The notes: generated by a model not told the origin, from the sequence alone. A stretch of DNA of 64,000 nt from Triplophysa rosa (GCF_024868665.1 NW_026634124.1:83719-147718), one strand, 5' to 3'. Positions 1 through 12,260 are shown, numbered from the stretch's first letter. A program made the numbers and translations.

Positions 1-1572
1 AACAGGAACTAAGCAGCTCTCCTGTACACAGCTTTTAAACATGACAAAACTTGAAAGACGATTGCATTAGTGCTGCCAGGTGGAATTATGCCATGGAGGA
101 AATGTTTGGGGAGATATGGCAACAATGCTCCAGTCATTATGATGTTTCCTCGAGTGACTACCATGACGAGTTGTAAAAAATGAATGTTGGCAAATATTAA
201 CAGAGGCGCTTAGCAACCCAGTGAGGACAGGAATTAGCATTAAAGGGATACTTCAGCCTTGAATAAAAAATTTCCCCATGTTTTACTTACCCTCAAGGCA
301 TCCTAAGTGAATGTGACTTTCTTCTTGAAGAATAATGCAGTCAGAGTTATAATAATATGTAAACTTTTACTTCCAAGAGATCAGTGGCGTGCACAGGGGA
401 GGGGCCAGGGGGGCTCAAGTCCCTGCCCCTTTTGTCAAAATGTAAATGTGCCCTTCTGGTCATCCTTAAAAAAGTTATATAAATTATAAAAGTGATAATT
501 ATACTAGATAATGATAGCTACTACCTAGCTTTCTATCATCGCAACAACAACAAAAATCCAAAATATTTTTATGGTCAAAACTGCTCCGTGTCTCTAGTTA
601 CTTTACAGCAGCAGCACATTGCACAGAAGAAATGTATTTGCCATACTGTTGTAGCTAATGTGGCAGCGTGCAGGTTATGGTCAATCTATTCAAAGAAATT
701 AAATGTCCCAGTGTGTTTTTTATAATATTAGTTACGGGCAAGATCCGAATTTAGTTGAGGCAAAGAACAATTACTGTATATGTCCAAATGTATAATAAAT
801 GGGGAAGAAATGCCCCGTGCTCAATTAAACGAAATATATTAATAATATAATACTGTTACTAACTGTCACAACTAAAATTAATTGTGAAAATGAACGTGAA
901 AGTCGATTACAGCATTACTTGTAGATCTGCATGCTTTTTGATGGGTTTAGCATTACAACCAGAGACAGACGGATCTGTTGAGATTAGTAACGTAATAGCC
1001 AATCAGAGGCGTCTAAATGAGTCACCAGTAGGGCTGTCACGATTATTAAATAATCGTCTCATCGCGATTGTTTGACCTCATCGCGATGGTTTCAGATCAT
1101 CGCGATTATTGCACATCTCTATAGAAGACACTAGGGGGAGCTGTAGTGTATCTGCATATTGCATATTTTAGTGTATATATTGTTACTTAATACTTGTAAA
1201 ATGTACCACCACAACACAATCACTTAAAAAAACTAAAACATATCAAATTACCTGCAGTACAATTTGATATTATTTAGCAAATCTCAGTGTGAAAACCAGT
1301 CTACCAAAATTTCACTAACACACAAGTAAATTTATTGTAGTCTTGCAAGTGAGAAAAAAAACAGACTAGAAGCTTTTCTATGACTGATAGATTTTATGGT
1401 GGCTTCAATTCACACCTGATAAATTTACTTAATTTACAAGTATTTGGGGTTTATTATTGACAGGTAAAAGCCTAACCTTAAATATATGATGACCCAATGT
1501 TTTTCCGATGTATTTCCAAAGAAAAAAACATAGTCTTGTATTCAGAACAATATGGTCGTTTCAATCGCTGAA
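1..1572. repeat. Direct duplication, copy A (1.57 kb)
   Basis: This stretch recurs at a constant offset of 4883 bases in copy B (4884-6445). The first 1.1 kb is almost identical, with only scattered single-base differences. Small insertions and deletions accumulate after about 1200. Similarity stops exactly where the single N sits (1573). Several small open frames in it are identical in both copies but look like no known protein and are probably chance. A TTAA followed by AAAGGGATACTTCAGCC at 240 marks the end of a dispersed repeat whose inverted partner ends at 17915. The left edge of the duplication lies outside the window. Confidence 0.9.
1029..1572. mobile_element. Truncated non-autonomous hAT element (copy A)
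   Basis: The element begins TAGGGCTGTCACGATTATT directly after GTCACCAG, the same start as the complete copy at 5912-6601. It is cut off at the N, so its right terminus and right target duplication are missing. A related element with both ends lies at 57213-59149. No transposase is encoded. Confidence 0.8.
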
Positions 1573-1573
1573 N

Positions 1574-2305
1574 CACCGGACGGGACACCGTCTGCACCAC
1601 CGGACAGGATGCCGGCTGCACCACCGGACGGGATGCCGGCTGCACCGGACTGGACGCGGGACTAGACACAGGACTGGACACCAGACTGGACACGGGAATG
1701 GACACGGGACTGGACACCGGCTGCACCGGACTGGACGCCGGCTGCACCGGCTGGGACGTCGGCTGCTGCACCGGCTGGATTGGAGTCCACGCTGCCCGCC
1801 GCTGCCTCTTCTTCTTCCGCCGAGCCACCCGCCTGGGGGTCGGCTGAAGGAAGGATGTATAAGGCACGGCTGGCTCCGGCTGGGACTCCTCGGAGGTGGA
1901 TCCCCAGGACGCTCGCCTCCCTCGCTTGCCACCAAGGCTCGCTGCTGGTGGAGAGGACGGTATGGTGACACCCACAACCCCGATCTGCAAGGGGCCATCC
2001 TCGGGGATAGCCGCCAGCCCCGTGAGAGGCTCTGCCATGGACATTCCCCTGGGCTCCTCACGATTCATCGCGAGTTGGATCTGGTCTACGAAGCCCAGGG
2101 GTCTCAACCGGCGCATCTCTGCTGGCTCGAAGGGTTCATCGAGGCAGCTGTTGAATATTACCTTCAACTCTGCCTCGGTGAACCCTGAGTAGCGCGCGGT
2201 GGACAGGAAGTCCATGGCGAAGTCTTTTACGGGAGTTCCCCTCTGGCGGAAGCCGAACAGGACGTGAGCCTGGCGGCTCCTGTACACCTCATCCGACTCT
2301 TCCAT
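1574..2305 (-). pseudogene. Gag-like ORF of an LTR retrotransposon, partial
   Basis: On the minus strand a frame starts at the ATG at 2305, just inside the LTR, and stays open for about 240 codons to the N at 1573. The N-terminal 80 residues are a compact acidic/hydrophobic domain typical in position and style of retrotransposon gag. A basic stretch (RRVARRKKKRQRR) follows, then a low-complexity Pro/Val/Ser tail made of short tandem units at about 1575-1760. No zinc knuckle, protease or polymerase is present because the sequence ends at the N. The assignment rests mainly on position next to the LTR, since I do not recognise a named gag family. Confidence 0.55.
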
Positions 2306-2341
2306 GCTGCCCGCTGGGTTCAGAGTATGGCTCGTGCATTC

Positions 2342-2915
2342 TGTCACGGATTGCGTGGCTGAAGAACCCAGATGCAGGCAGCGGCAGTGAAGGGGTTAAC
2401 ACGAAAGACTTTATTGACAAAACAAGAAACAAAAACCCACAATGGGGACAACAAGACTCGATAACTAAAAATAAAAACTGAAACAAAACACTTCCCACGG
2501 GGGGGCAAAAATAAACTAACTAAAACAACCAGCGACACAACGTCTTAAACAAGTAAGATAAGGGAAGGCAAGGCAAGACAAGGGTATCCACGGACAAGTC
2601 AAAACACAGAGCACACGGTACAGGGAACACAGTACATACACATGCAGTCCACGAGCACAGGACAAAGAAACATGAGGGCATTAAATAGGGAAGACAAATG
2701 AAGGATAACGACACAGGGCAGGTGAGGGTAATCAGACACGGCCAGAAACAATACTGGAAATGAGAGGGGCGGGGCCAATGACGAGACACTGGAGAGAACG
2801 CATATTATTGTCAAAAGGACAATAATATGTTTCTCTCCACACGTAACCAAAGGCTTTGCCATGACTCTGCCACAGGACCAAGAAAAACATTACTAAGTGA
2901 GGCAGAGCCATGACA
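2342..2915 (-). mobile_element. LTR of a retrotransposon (minus orientation)
   Basis: The 574-bp segment is bounded by TGACA at its right end and TGTCA at its left end, the usual TG...CA inverted ends of an LTR. Read on the minus strand it has a T-rich body, a polyadenylation-type signal (CAATAAAGTC) near its 3' end, and the gag-like frame begins about 35 bp further on. A related plus-strand LTR, sharing the CCTGTGCTCGT block and the last 100 bp, lies at 17170-17633. No second LTR of this copy is seen. Confidence 0.7.
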
Positions 2916-4883
2916 AGCACTTTAAGCACCAACACTTTTTCAGTAAGTTACCTTTCTTGTAGAATTGTGCTTCAAATAAACAACTTTATGTTGACCAGAT
3001 TGTTAGTTAATCATTTACAAGTCAATTTTGCCTATATGGAAAGCGATTTAAAAAAAAGTGAACTGGTAAAACTGCGGTGTTAAATGCAATGCGGTCGAAA
3101 ATTTGGGTGCACCTAACTTTTGTGCTGGTGCTCCTAAGAAAAAAAGTTAGGCGCACCAGTGCAACCAGTGCAAAAAGTTAGTCTAGAGCCCTGATAGTGG
3201 AAGTCGAACAGAGTTCAACCTGATCTTAAGGGGATTCCAAATTATTTTACAAGGTGGCTAATTTGTACAATGTGAATTGTACAAAAATGCACGATTATCA
3301 GAAAAAATGCAATACTAAAGCCACTCCCTTAACCCCACCACTTAACCTAACATCACTGGTGCATAAGTAAATATCGTACTAAAACATATAAATAAGATGA
3401 GCCACCTCGTAATGTAGTTACGAATTCCTGTAAGATTGTGTTGGAGTCATGATGCGTGTACATGTTTTTTAACAAAGTGGCATCGCCAACAACTGGCCTG
3501 GGATGCGTAATGCAGCATAAAGCAAAGTTTTTAGTATTTTTGCAGATCCATGTGAACAGGGATCATTTTGACAACAAGTTGTCTGTATGCAAAAAATGTT
3601 TTTTCACAATTTAAGTACATTGTTATCATGTACACTTAAAGATAACTTCAATTGTAACAGTATTACAGTACCTTATTGTGGTTTACCATGCAACCGGTAA
3701 CTAAACATAAAAATATTCAATAAACATTTGCTAAACTTTTTTAATGTTTGTTTAGTATCTGTTTTCTCAACACCAAACCATCCCCATTTTACAGATATCT
3801 CTTGCTGTTGCCATTTTGATGGCAAGTTATTGTTGTAAAGCTTGCAGTTTCTGAATTTGTTCATTCAAGTTAACATGTTAAGTCATGATTTTTGTCAACT
3901 CTGAATCTTCATTGCAAGTGTACAGAAACAGCATGTTTAGTTTTGTTCATGCAATTTGCCTGTGACTGATGAATCCCACAAAATAAGAGCAGGAACACGT
4001 ACTGAAAAAGCAAACAAGATTTATTTTGCCACCTACACCAAAGTAGCTCTCAAAGCTGCATTAATTGTAACAGGCAAATTGCAAAGACCTTTGTGTACTA
4101 AACACATCCCATATTAAGCGTGGCTTGCATTAACACAAATAAATATTAAATGTACGCCTCTCACAGGCAGCGCTGTGACAAAGCAGTGATATATAAGTGC
4201 CGATTGATTTTTTTGGACACCTTGTGAGAGCGGGGAAGTTTATGGAGGTCTTGCATCAGGTGCATTAGTGTAATTGGCTCTGAGGGGGATAGAGTTCATC
4301 GGAGTCTACCGCAAAACACATTCACCTCACAATTCTACGATACTTGAAAGCACATTGTTTGATTTTGTGTACAGTTGCCAAATATCAATGTCAAATACAA
4401 TCATCTAGAACCCTATTATTTGTGGCATTTGCTGAGGCGAGAATCCCTATTAGGGTTTTTTGCAACGGTAGGACTGGAGCATTGGTCAATCTTTTTTAGA
4501 AAATCAAAAAATCTAGTTGTATGGTTGAAGACCAAGACAAAACTTCCTATGTGTTTATTTTAAATATCATACATTTTTGTAAAGTAAAAGTTTTAGTGGG
4601 TAAGGGACTGTGTAAAAAGGTCACACACATCATTTAAACTCCATAAAATACAACCTGTATTATGTCCACTAGAGGTCACTTACCATTAATGCCCAGTAAA
4701 GATTACACAAATTCAACTTGATTTTGGCACAATCCACTTGTCAATGTACACTGTAGACACCTGACAATAGGTGTCACGATTCATGACACGATCGTTTTGT
4801 CCTGTATAGTGTGTTATATATCACAACCGATACCACACCTTAATGCTTCATAACATCCCGCCTCAAAGACTAGCATGTTAACC
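2916..4883. other. Non-coding stretch, no gene seen
   Basis: AT-rich sequence without a supported gene. At about 3100-3195 lies an inverted copy of a repeat end beginning GGGCTCTAGACTAA, also seen at 40789 and 63914. No terminal repeats or coding signatures were found in the remainder. Confidence 0.6.
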
Positions 4884-6445
4884 AACAGGAACTAAGCAGC
4901 TCTCCTGTACACAGCTTTTAAACATGACAAAACTTGATAGACGATTGCATTAGTGCTGCCAGGTGGAATTATGCCATGGAGGAAATGTTTGGGGAGATAT
5001 GGCAACAATGCTCCAGTCATTATGATGTTTCCTCGAGTGACTACCATGACGAGTTGTAAAAAATGAATGTTGGCAAATATTAACAGAGGCGCTTAGCAAC
5101 CCAGTGAGGACAGGAATTAGCATTAAAGGGATACTTCAGCCTTGAATAAAAAATTTCCCCATGTTTTACTTACCCTCAAGGCATCCTAAGTGAATGTGAC
5201 TTTCTTCTTGAAGAATAATGCAGTCAGAGTTATAATAATATGTAAACTTTTACTTCCAAGAGATCAGTGGCGTGCACAGGGGAGGGGCCAGGGGGGCTCA
5301 AGTCCCTGCCCCTTTTGTCAAAATGTAAATGTGCCCTTCTGGTCATCCTTAAAAAAGTTATATAAATTATAAAAGTGATAATTATACTAGATAATGATAG
5401 CTACTACCTAGCTTTCTATCATCGCAACAACAACAAAAATCCAAAATATTTTTATGGTCAAAACTGCTCCGTGTCTCTAGTTACTTTACAGCAGCAGCAC
5501 ATTGCACAGAAGAAATGTATTTGCCATACTGTTGTAGCTAATGTGGCAGCGTGCAGGTTATGGTCAATCTATTCAAAGAAATTAAATGTCCCAGTGTGTT
5601 TTTTATAATATTAGTTACGGGCAAGATCCGAATTTAGTTGAGGCAAAGAACAATTACTGTATATGTCCAAATGTATAATAAATGGGGAAGAAATGCCCCG
5701 TGCTCAATTAAACGAAATATATTAATAATATAATACTGTTACTAACTGTCACAACTAAAATTAATTGTGAAAATGAACGTGAAAGTCGATTACAGCATTT
5801 CTTGTAGATCTGCATGCTTTTTGATGGGTTTAGCATTACAACCAGAGACAGACGGATCTGTTGAGATTAGTAACGTAATAGCCAATCAGAGGCGTCTAAA
5901 TGAGTCACCAGTAGGGCTGTCACGATTATTAAATAATCGTCTCATCGCGATTGTTTGACCTCATCGCGATGGTTTCAGATCATCGCGATTATTGCACATC
6001 TCTATAGAAGACACTAGGTGGAGCTGTAGTGTATCTGCATATTGCATATTTTAGTGTATATATTGTTACTTAATACTTGTAAAATGTACCACCACAACAC
6101 AATCACTTAAAAAAAGACTAAAACATAATCAAATTACCTGCAGTACAATTTATATATATTTAAGCAAATCTCAGTGTGAAAACCAGTCTACCAAAATTTC
6201 ACTAACACACAAGTTAATTTTATTGTAGTCTTGCAAGTGAGAAAAAAACAGACTAGAAGCTTTTCTATGACTGATAGCATTTAATGGTGGCTTCAATCAC
6301 ACCTGATAAATTTACTTAATTACAAGTATTGGCGGTTGTATTATTGACAGGTAAAGCTAAACCTTAAATATATGATGACCCAATTTTTGATGTATTCCAA
6401 GAAAAAAAATAGTCTTGTATTCAGACAATAGTGGTCGTTTCAATC
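4884..6445. repeat. Direct duplication, copy B (1.57 kb)
   Basis: Second copy of the sequence at 1-1572. Here it runs on without a gap into the rest of a hAT element, so this copy shows the native continuation beyond the point where copy A reaches the N. The two copies are separated by 3.3 kb that includes the LTR/gag fragment. Confidence 0.9.
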
Positions 6446-6601
6446 GCTGAATCAAAAATGCATGAGAATTAAATGTCAAAGCTCAAAAACAGACAATTAA
6501 TCGTCATAATCATCAAAGCCCTAAAACAGACAATTAACACCATAATCGCAATGATTTATAGACAAATAATCGTCATCAAAATTTCATAATCATGACACTT
6601 A
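5912..6601. mobile_element. Non-autonomous hAT element with 8-bp target duplication
   Basis: The element starts TAGGGCTGTCACGATTATT and ends with a degenerate inverse of it (ATAATCATGACACTTA). Both sides carry the identical 8-bp direct repeat GTCACCAG (5904-5911 and 6602-6609), as expected for hAT integration. At 690 bp it encodes no transposase. Multiple ATCGCGAT and ATAATCG motifs near the ends may be subterminal transposase-binding repeats. Confidence 0.88.
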
Positions 6602-7364
6602 GTCACCAGTAGAATTCAGTCGTGAATGTCCCCGAGTTATCATAAACAGCAATACAATGTAACAATTTCATTGATTATAACAGGATTCCCTTCCTGTCGT
6701 TCTCGCACGTTGTGTCGAACCGACAGATGGGGTTCGTCCCTGAGAACCAATCGCTTCACTTCTTAGAAAAGGCCAATGAAAATTGCGAATGAAATTTGCA
6801 TGCCGGACTCTCGCCCCCGGATACTCGCTATAAAAGGAGATGGCGTGCCTCATTCATTCACCTTTTGTTCTTCGGAGCCTTCGCTCATGATCAACAGACT
6901 TCGCTACAAGACTGCCGGCTCTACGACGTGGTGCAGCGGACTGTCCCTTCCTGCAGCGACTTTCCCTGGGTGTCTCGGCGGTTCCAGAAGTGTTCAAGTT
7001 TTTTCTCTAAAAGAGCAAATTTCTCCAGCGTGGCATGTCCCGCTGTTCTCGTGGGTGCAACACACTCATCGAGGAGGGGGACGGACACGATGTCTGCTTC
7101 CAGTACGCTGGGGCAGATGTTGTGGATACGTCCTGCCCGCACTGCGGGCGGTTGAAGATTTAGACGTTGTGTCACGGGTGGCTGTGTTCCCACGGGACTC
7201 AGCCACCACCTCGTCTGCTTCCCGTTCCATGACGGCAGGACTACGGCCCTGCCGCCCGCTACGGCGAGCAGTGAGGGTGATATGATGATTATTGTGAGCG
7301 CTAATCCGTCAGCCACTGGCTCGCGGACCGTTCGCACCTCGTCTTACTCGTCTGACCGTTCCCC

Positions 7365-8330
7365 ATGAGACGGTCCGCCGTCTTATTCCTCAATCACGTA
7401 TCGGACACGGTACGTGATGATGAGATGTCTGTTGCAGCATCGGAGGGTGACTTACTGGCATCAGACTCCGACGATTCCTTGAAGCTCCCTCCCTTGGGGG
7501 GTCGAGATCAGGAAGAAGCGGACGTCAAAATGTCAGCCATGCTTTCCCGGGCCGCCGGTATTGGGTTGCGGTGCATCGCACTGCCTCTCCCAACGCTCGT
7601 GGCTGGATACACGGTACATTGGGCTTGAGAGCGGCTCCAAGCCGCACTCGCCCCCAGTGCTGTGTTCCCCTGGAAGTGCATGAGGAACCTAGTACGACGT
7701 GGAATGCCCCCTTCGACGCGTACACGTCAACTAGTTCTATCACCCTTTCTTCCCTCGATGGTGGGGCAGCTAGAGGATACGTCGATGTCCCCCAGGGGCT
7801 CGACTTAGACTCCCGTCCAAAGCACGTAGGCTTTTCGGCATCTGAGGTGTCGAGAGCTTACTCTGCTGCGGGCCAAGCTGTCCCCTCTCTCCACGCTATG
7901 GCCTTCCTGCAGGACAATGCGCGGAGAGAGCTCCACGGGGGTAAGACCGACCCAGCGCCTATGCAGGAACTCCGCGGCTTCACCGACCTCACTCTCGGGC
8001 GACCAAGGTGATCGCGCTGGCCCTGGGTCGGGCGATGTCCACACGTGTGGTCCAGGAGAGACACCTCTGGCTGAACCTTGCACAGGTGAGTAATACTGAA
8101 AAAGTCTGCTTTCTCGATGCACCCATCTCGCAAGGGGGGGCTGTTTGGTGATACTGTCGAGTTCGACAGACAGGGAGCAGACAGCATCAAGTATGTCCTC
8201 CACAGCCGCGACTCGACCGCCCTCTGGCCGCCGAGATCCCATGCACCGTCTGCTTCCCAGCAGCCCTGGTCCTCTTCGAGACATCGAAGAGAAGACCACC
8301 ACCCAGTCAGCAGCCACGGCGAAAGCCTAA
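7365..8330 (+). pseudogene. DIRS family A gag-like ORF, broken
   Basis: The reading frame is split by frameshifts and stops. A recognisable core around 8020-8150 reads HLWL, then FLDAPIS and GLFGDTV. The same spaced signature (HLWL, FLSAPIS, GLFGEE) occurs in the gag-like ORF of the DIRS element at 38455-38763, which supports the assignment. The upstream Ser/Asp-rich portion (7365-7540) is duplicated in inverted orientation at 12470-12960. Function in DIRS elements is presumed nucleocapsid-like; it is not readable from sequence alone. Confidence 0.6.
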
Positions 8331-8472
8331 GCGGCCCTCATGGGAAGACCCCAGGGAGATCGAGAATACCTTCGGGCCCGACCCCAGCCATTCCATTGCT
8401 GGTGGTCGATCCGGGACGGTTCCTGCCCCATCCCAGCAGCCCATTCTAAAAAGTTTTCTCCCTCTCTGGGCG

Positions 8473-8690
8473 TTATCACAGCCGCTCTCACCCTCTACAC
8501 GACGGTGTTCGGCAACTCGACGTTGCGTCATGGCGAGACCCAATGTCGAGGATAATCAGCAGCCTAAGCACTCTCAATCGACGGTGCATTGTGCCACATC
8601 ATCGTCTGGGTATTATCACAGCCGCTCTCACCCTCTACACGACGGTGTTCGGCAACTCGACATTGCGGCAAGACCCAATGTCAAGGATAA
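8473..8690 (+). repeat. Two-unit tandem repeat, 140-bp period
   Basis: A block starting TTATCACAGCCGCTCTCACC occurs at 8473 and again at 8613. About 80 bp are nearly identical, followed by a more diverged spacer. It lies between the gag-like and reverse transcriptase regions of the DIRS element and is probably a local duplication within it. Confidence 0.85.
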
Positions 8691-8989
8691 TCATCAGACA
8701 TCATCGCCAGGCAGGTAAAACTGCAGAGCCGATCTCCTCTCCGGGGGTCCCCCCCCACGGCGAGGGATCCGCACTGCCAGCCATCGAACCAGGTCGATGA
8801 AGCATAACGTACCCCTAGCCTCCCTGTCGGTCCCTGGGAGCCTGACAAGAGCTTCCCAAACCGTCACGGTGACTACGGGATACGGTCCGTCTCGGCTACG
8901 CGATCCAACTCCCCAGATGCCCGCCCAAGTTTCGGGGCATCCTCTTAACCTTAGCAGAGGCAGGGATGCCCCGTGCTTCGGGCCGAGGT

Positions 8990-9425
8990 CGCCACCCCTC
9001 TGGTGAGGAAGCGATCGTGCTCGTCCCTCTAGCCGAGATGTTCAACGGGTTTTACAGCCCGTACTTCATCGTCCCCAAAAGAGCGGGGGTCGCTAGATCT
9101 GCGTACCCTGGACAGGCACCTACTCAAGCTGCCGTTCAGGATGCTCACGCGGAAGCGCATCCTGGCATCTATCAGATGTCAAGATGGATTCATGGCAATC
9201 GACCTGAAGGACGCTTACTCTCATGTCTTGATTCTCACTCGTCATCGCCTGTTCCTACGGTTCGCTTTCGAGGGTCAGGCATATTAGTACAGAGTCCTAC
9301 CCTTCGGTCTGTCCCTGTCCCCACGAGTCTTCACGAAGATCGTGGAAGCCGCCCTCATTCCCCTCAGGGAGAGAGGTGTGCGGGTACTAAACTATCTCGA
9401 CGACTGGCTCATTTGACACACTCGT
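8990..9425 (+). pseudogene. DIRS family A reverse transcriptase, broken
   Basis: Pieces of a reverse transcriptase can be followed through several frames. They include NGFYSPYFIVPKR, then AIDLKDAYSHV (first catalytic Asp region), a leucine/serine-rich LPFGLSLSPRVFTK block, and NYLDDWLI at about 9390-9412 carrying the YLDD catalytic motif. The order and spacing match the intact version on the minus strand at 36807-37901. Frameshifts and stops make it non-functional. Confidence 0.75.
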
Positions 9426-9829
9426 TAGATCTGTTATGTACACACAGGGACCTAGTGCTTCGGCACCTAGATCGATTGGGTCACTGGTCAACCGAAAAAG
9501 AGCAAGCTCTCCTCTGTGCGGGGCATCCTCTTTTTTGGTATGGAACTCAACTCTGTCTCCATTACAGCGGGACTGCGCTCAGTCAGTGTTGAACTGCTTG
9601 GGTTCAAGTAGTCAGTGGGAAGAGGCTCCTGGGCACATGGCATCCTCGACGGTGGTGATACCCCTCGGGTTGATGCACATGAGATCGCTCCAACACTGGC
9701 TACAGAGTCGAGTTCCCTGGAGAGCGTGGCACACCGGCAGCAGGCGGATGGTGATTACGCTTTTCTGCCGACGCACCCTAACCCCTTGGTCTTCAATGAC
9801 CTTTCTACGGACAGGGGTCCCTCTCGGGC

Positions 9830-10490
9830 AGGTCGAGACGCGTCAGTGTCGCAGACGCCTCCCTGCAGGGTTGGGGTGCCATGTGCAACGGGCACGCAGT
9901 GTCGGGGCGATGGACGGGCTCCCTGCCTGCGCAGGCATATCAAATTGCCTAGAGTTGTGGGATGTGCTACCCGCACTGAAGGGGTTACAACCTCTCGTGC
10001 AGAACAAGCACGTGCTGGTCCGGTCGGACAGCACAACTGCCGTAGCGTTTTAACCGCCAGGGTGGCGTTCGCTTAAGCAGCTAACACGACTCGCCCGACG
10101 CCTCCTCCTGTGGAGTCCGCAGGTGAGCAGATCCCTGCGAGCCACATATATCCCAGGTGACCTGAACCAGACAGCCGATGTGCTCTTTCGTCGGTTGACG
10201 CCTCGCGGAGAGTGGCGACTCCACCCCCGCGCAGCCAGCTCATTGGGTACAGTCCGGGCGGGCTCAGGTAGACCCCTTCGCCTCCCTGGACACCACCCAT
10301 TTCCCGCTAAGATACTCCCTGCCTTGGCACGGATGCTCTAGCGTACAGCTGGCCGTCGGACAAGCGGAAGTACGTCTTTCCCCCAGTGAGCCTCATTGCA
10401 CAGACCCTGGAGCATCAAGTGTACTAGTTGCGCCATACTGGCCCAACCGGACTTGGTTCTCGGAGCTAATGCTCTTGACTACAGCTCCCT
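9830..10490 (+). pseudogene. DIRS family A RNase H and methylase-like region, broken
   Basis: The RNase H core can be read as ELWDVLPALKGL followed by KHVLVRSDSTTAV, matching the same blocks in the second DIRS element (36547-36800). Next comes [15 protein letters not shown], the conserved linker leading to the methylase-like segment found in DIRS polyproteins, then [14 protein letters not shown]. The homologous region at 46203-46690 is cleaner. Several frameshifts are present. Confidence 0.7.
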
Positions 10491-10879
10491 CCTGGCCGAT
10501 TCCCCTGACGAAGGACCTGCTTTCCCAGGGGAAGGGCACGTTATGGCATCACGGGCTAGACCTCTGGAACCTCCATGTCCGGCCCCTGGACGGAACGAGG
10601 AGATCCTGAGTGGCCTAACCCCTGCAGTGGTTAAGACCACTACTCAGGCTAGGGCCCTGGCCACTAGGCGACTATACGCCTATAGTGGTGCCTCTTCTCA
10701 TCCTGGTGCTCTTCTCGAAGAGAAGACCTGCGGAGTTGCTTGATCAAGTGGGTGCGGTCCTCCCAGAGACTCGAGAGTAATCTCTCCCCCTTCCACACTG
10801 AACGTGTATGTAGCCGCTGTTGCCGCTCATCACGACCCAGTTGCTGGTAGTCTCTAGGACAGCACAACCTGATCATTTG

Positions 10880-11500
10880 GTTCCTAAGGGGCGCGGGAAG
10901 GCTACCACCTCACCCACGCTCCGTACCCTCTTACGACCTTGATGCGGTCCTGGAGCCCCCTCGGAGATGCCGCTCTTTCTCACTTTCGATGAAGACGGCT
11001 CTCGGGAGGACGCTCAAGAGGGTAGCGGACCTACAAGCATTCTCCGTGTCCACAGATTGCCTAGTACGGCCCGGTCATTCTCACGCTATCTTGAGACCCC
11101 GGCCCGGCTACGTGCCCAAAGTTCCCACCACTCCCCCGAGACACCAGGTGGTGAACTTACAGGCGCTCCCCACCGGGGAGGAAGACCCAACCCCATCCGT
11201 GTTGTGTCCAGTACGCGCATGGCGCCTCTGCTTGGACCGCACGCAGAGCCGCAGAAGCTCTGAGCAGCTCTTTGTCTGTTTTGGAGATCAGCAGGGAGGG
11301 CTGTCTCAAACAGAGGTTGGTGCACTGGATCATGGACGGCGTCACTTGGCGTACCTGTCCTAAGATCGCCTACGCCCACTGGGTGAGAGCTCTCTCCACA
11401 CGGAGTACAGCCTCCTCGTGAGCACTGGCTCGAGGCACCTCTCTGGCAGACATCTGCAGAGCTACAGCCTCCGTGTAAAACCGGAGCCCGGCGCGCATCT
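10880..11500 (+). pseudogene. DIRS family A tyrosine recombinase, broken
   Basis: A tyrosine-recombinase core homologous to 46683-47362 is spread over two frames ([41 protein letters not shown]). The expected A-H-S-T-R box is mutated to A-L-S-T-R at about 11382, losing the catalytic histidine, and the tyrosine-bearing end is deleted or scrambled. The enzyme would insert circular or linear cDNA by strand exchange in an active element; this copy cannot. Confidence 0.75.
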
Positions 11501-11529
11501 CGTACTCAGCTAATTGGACCTCACCTCTC

Positions 11530-12260
11530 CAGAATTCAGCTCACCGCAGCAACTGCCCCCACAAGAACCCGGGCTTCCAACTCACACTCCACCGAAGCAG
11601 ACACCAATGCTACAGAAGCCAGTATCGCCACAGCGACCGCCCCCGCAGGGGCCCGCGCTTCCAACTTGTGCTCTGCCGCAGCGGACACCAATTCTACAGA
11701 AGCCAGTATCGCCGCAGCGACCGCCCCCGCAGGGGCCCGTGCTTCCAACTCGTGCTCTGCCGCAGCAGACACCAATTCTACAGAAGCCAGTATCGCCGCA
11801 GCGACCGCCCCCGCAGGGGCCCGAGCTTCCAACTCGTGCTCTGCCGCAGCAGACACCAATATTACAAAAGCCAGTATCGCCGCAGCGATCGCCCCTGCAG
11901 GGGCCCGTGCTTCAAACTCGTGCTCTGCCACAGCAGACACCACCTCTACAGAAGCCAGTATCGCCGCAGCGATGGCCAATCAGGGGCCAGTGCCTCTTCC
12001 TTACTCTGCCTCAGCAGACCCCCGTATAGCCCCCCGAAGCCAGCATCGCCGCAGCGACCGCCCACAGGGGCCCGTGCTTTGTCCCTTACTCTGCCGCAGC
12101 AGACCCCCTCATAGCCCCCGAAGCCAGCATCGCCGCAGCGATCGCCCCACAGGGGCCTGTGCTTCTTCCTTTACTCTGTCGCAGCATACCCCCTCATAGC
12201 CCCCGAAGCCAGTATCACCTGCAGGTCGCAGGTCGCAGCGACCACCCACAGGGGCCCGTG
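11530..12260 (+). repeat. GC-rich minisatellite, 84-bp unit, 8-9 copies
   Basis: The anchor GAAGCC recurs at 11615, 11699, 11783, 11867, 11951, 12036, 12120 and 12205, a period of 84-85 bp. The first five units are highly alike; the last three form a diverged subfamily. Because 84 is a multiple of three and the unit lacks stops, long Pro/Gln/Ala-rich frames stay open on both strands. These are most likely artefacts of the repeat and not genes. It directly follows the recombinase remains of the DIRS element. Confidence 0.92.

Larger units (their letters stand above)
6688..11510 (+). mobile_element. Degenerate DIRS-type retrotransposon (family A, copy 1)
   Basis: The left end at 6688-6900 matches, in inverse orientation, the right terminal repeat of the copy at 46198-48440. 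This is the inverted-terminus arrangement of DIRS elements. Behind it lie, in order, a gag-like region, reverse transcriptase, RNase H, a methylase-like segment and a tyrosine recombinase, all broken. The block is strikingly GC-rich against its AT-rich surroundings. The right terminus and internal complementary region are missing; the element runs into a minisatellite at about 11530. A TATA-like CTATAAAAGG at 6829 sits in the left terminal repeat. Confidence 0.85.

Noticed and set aside
11514..12199. Proline-rich and alanine-rich open frames of 147-177 codons on both strands
   Set aside because: They follow from an 84-bp stop-free tandem repeat, not from a coding gene.
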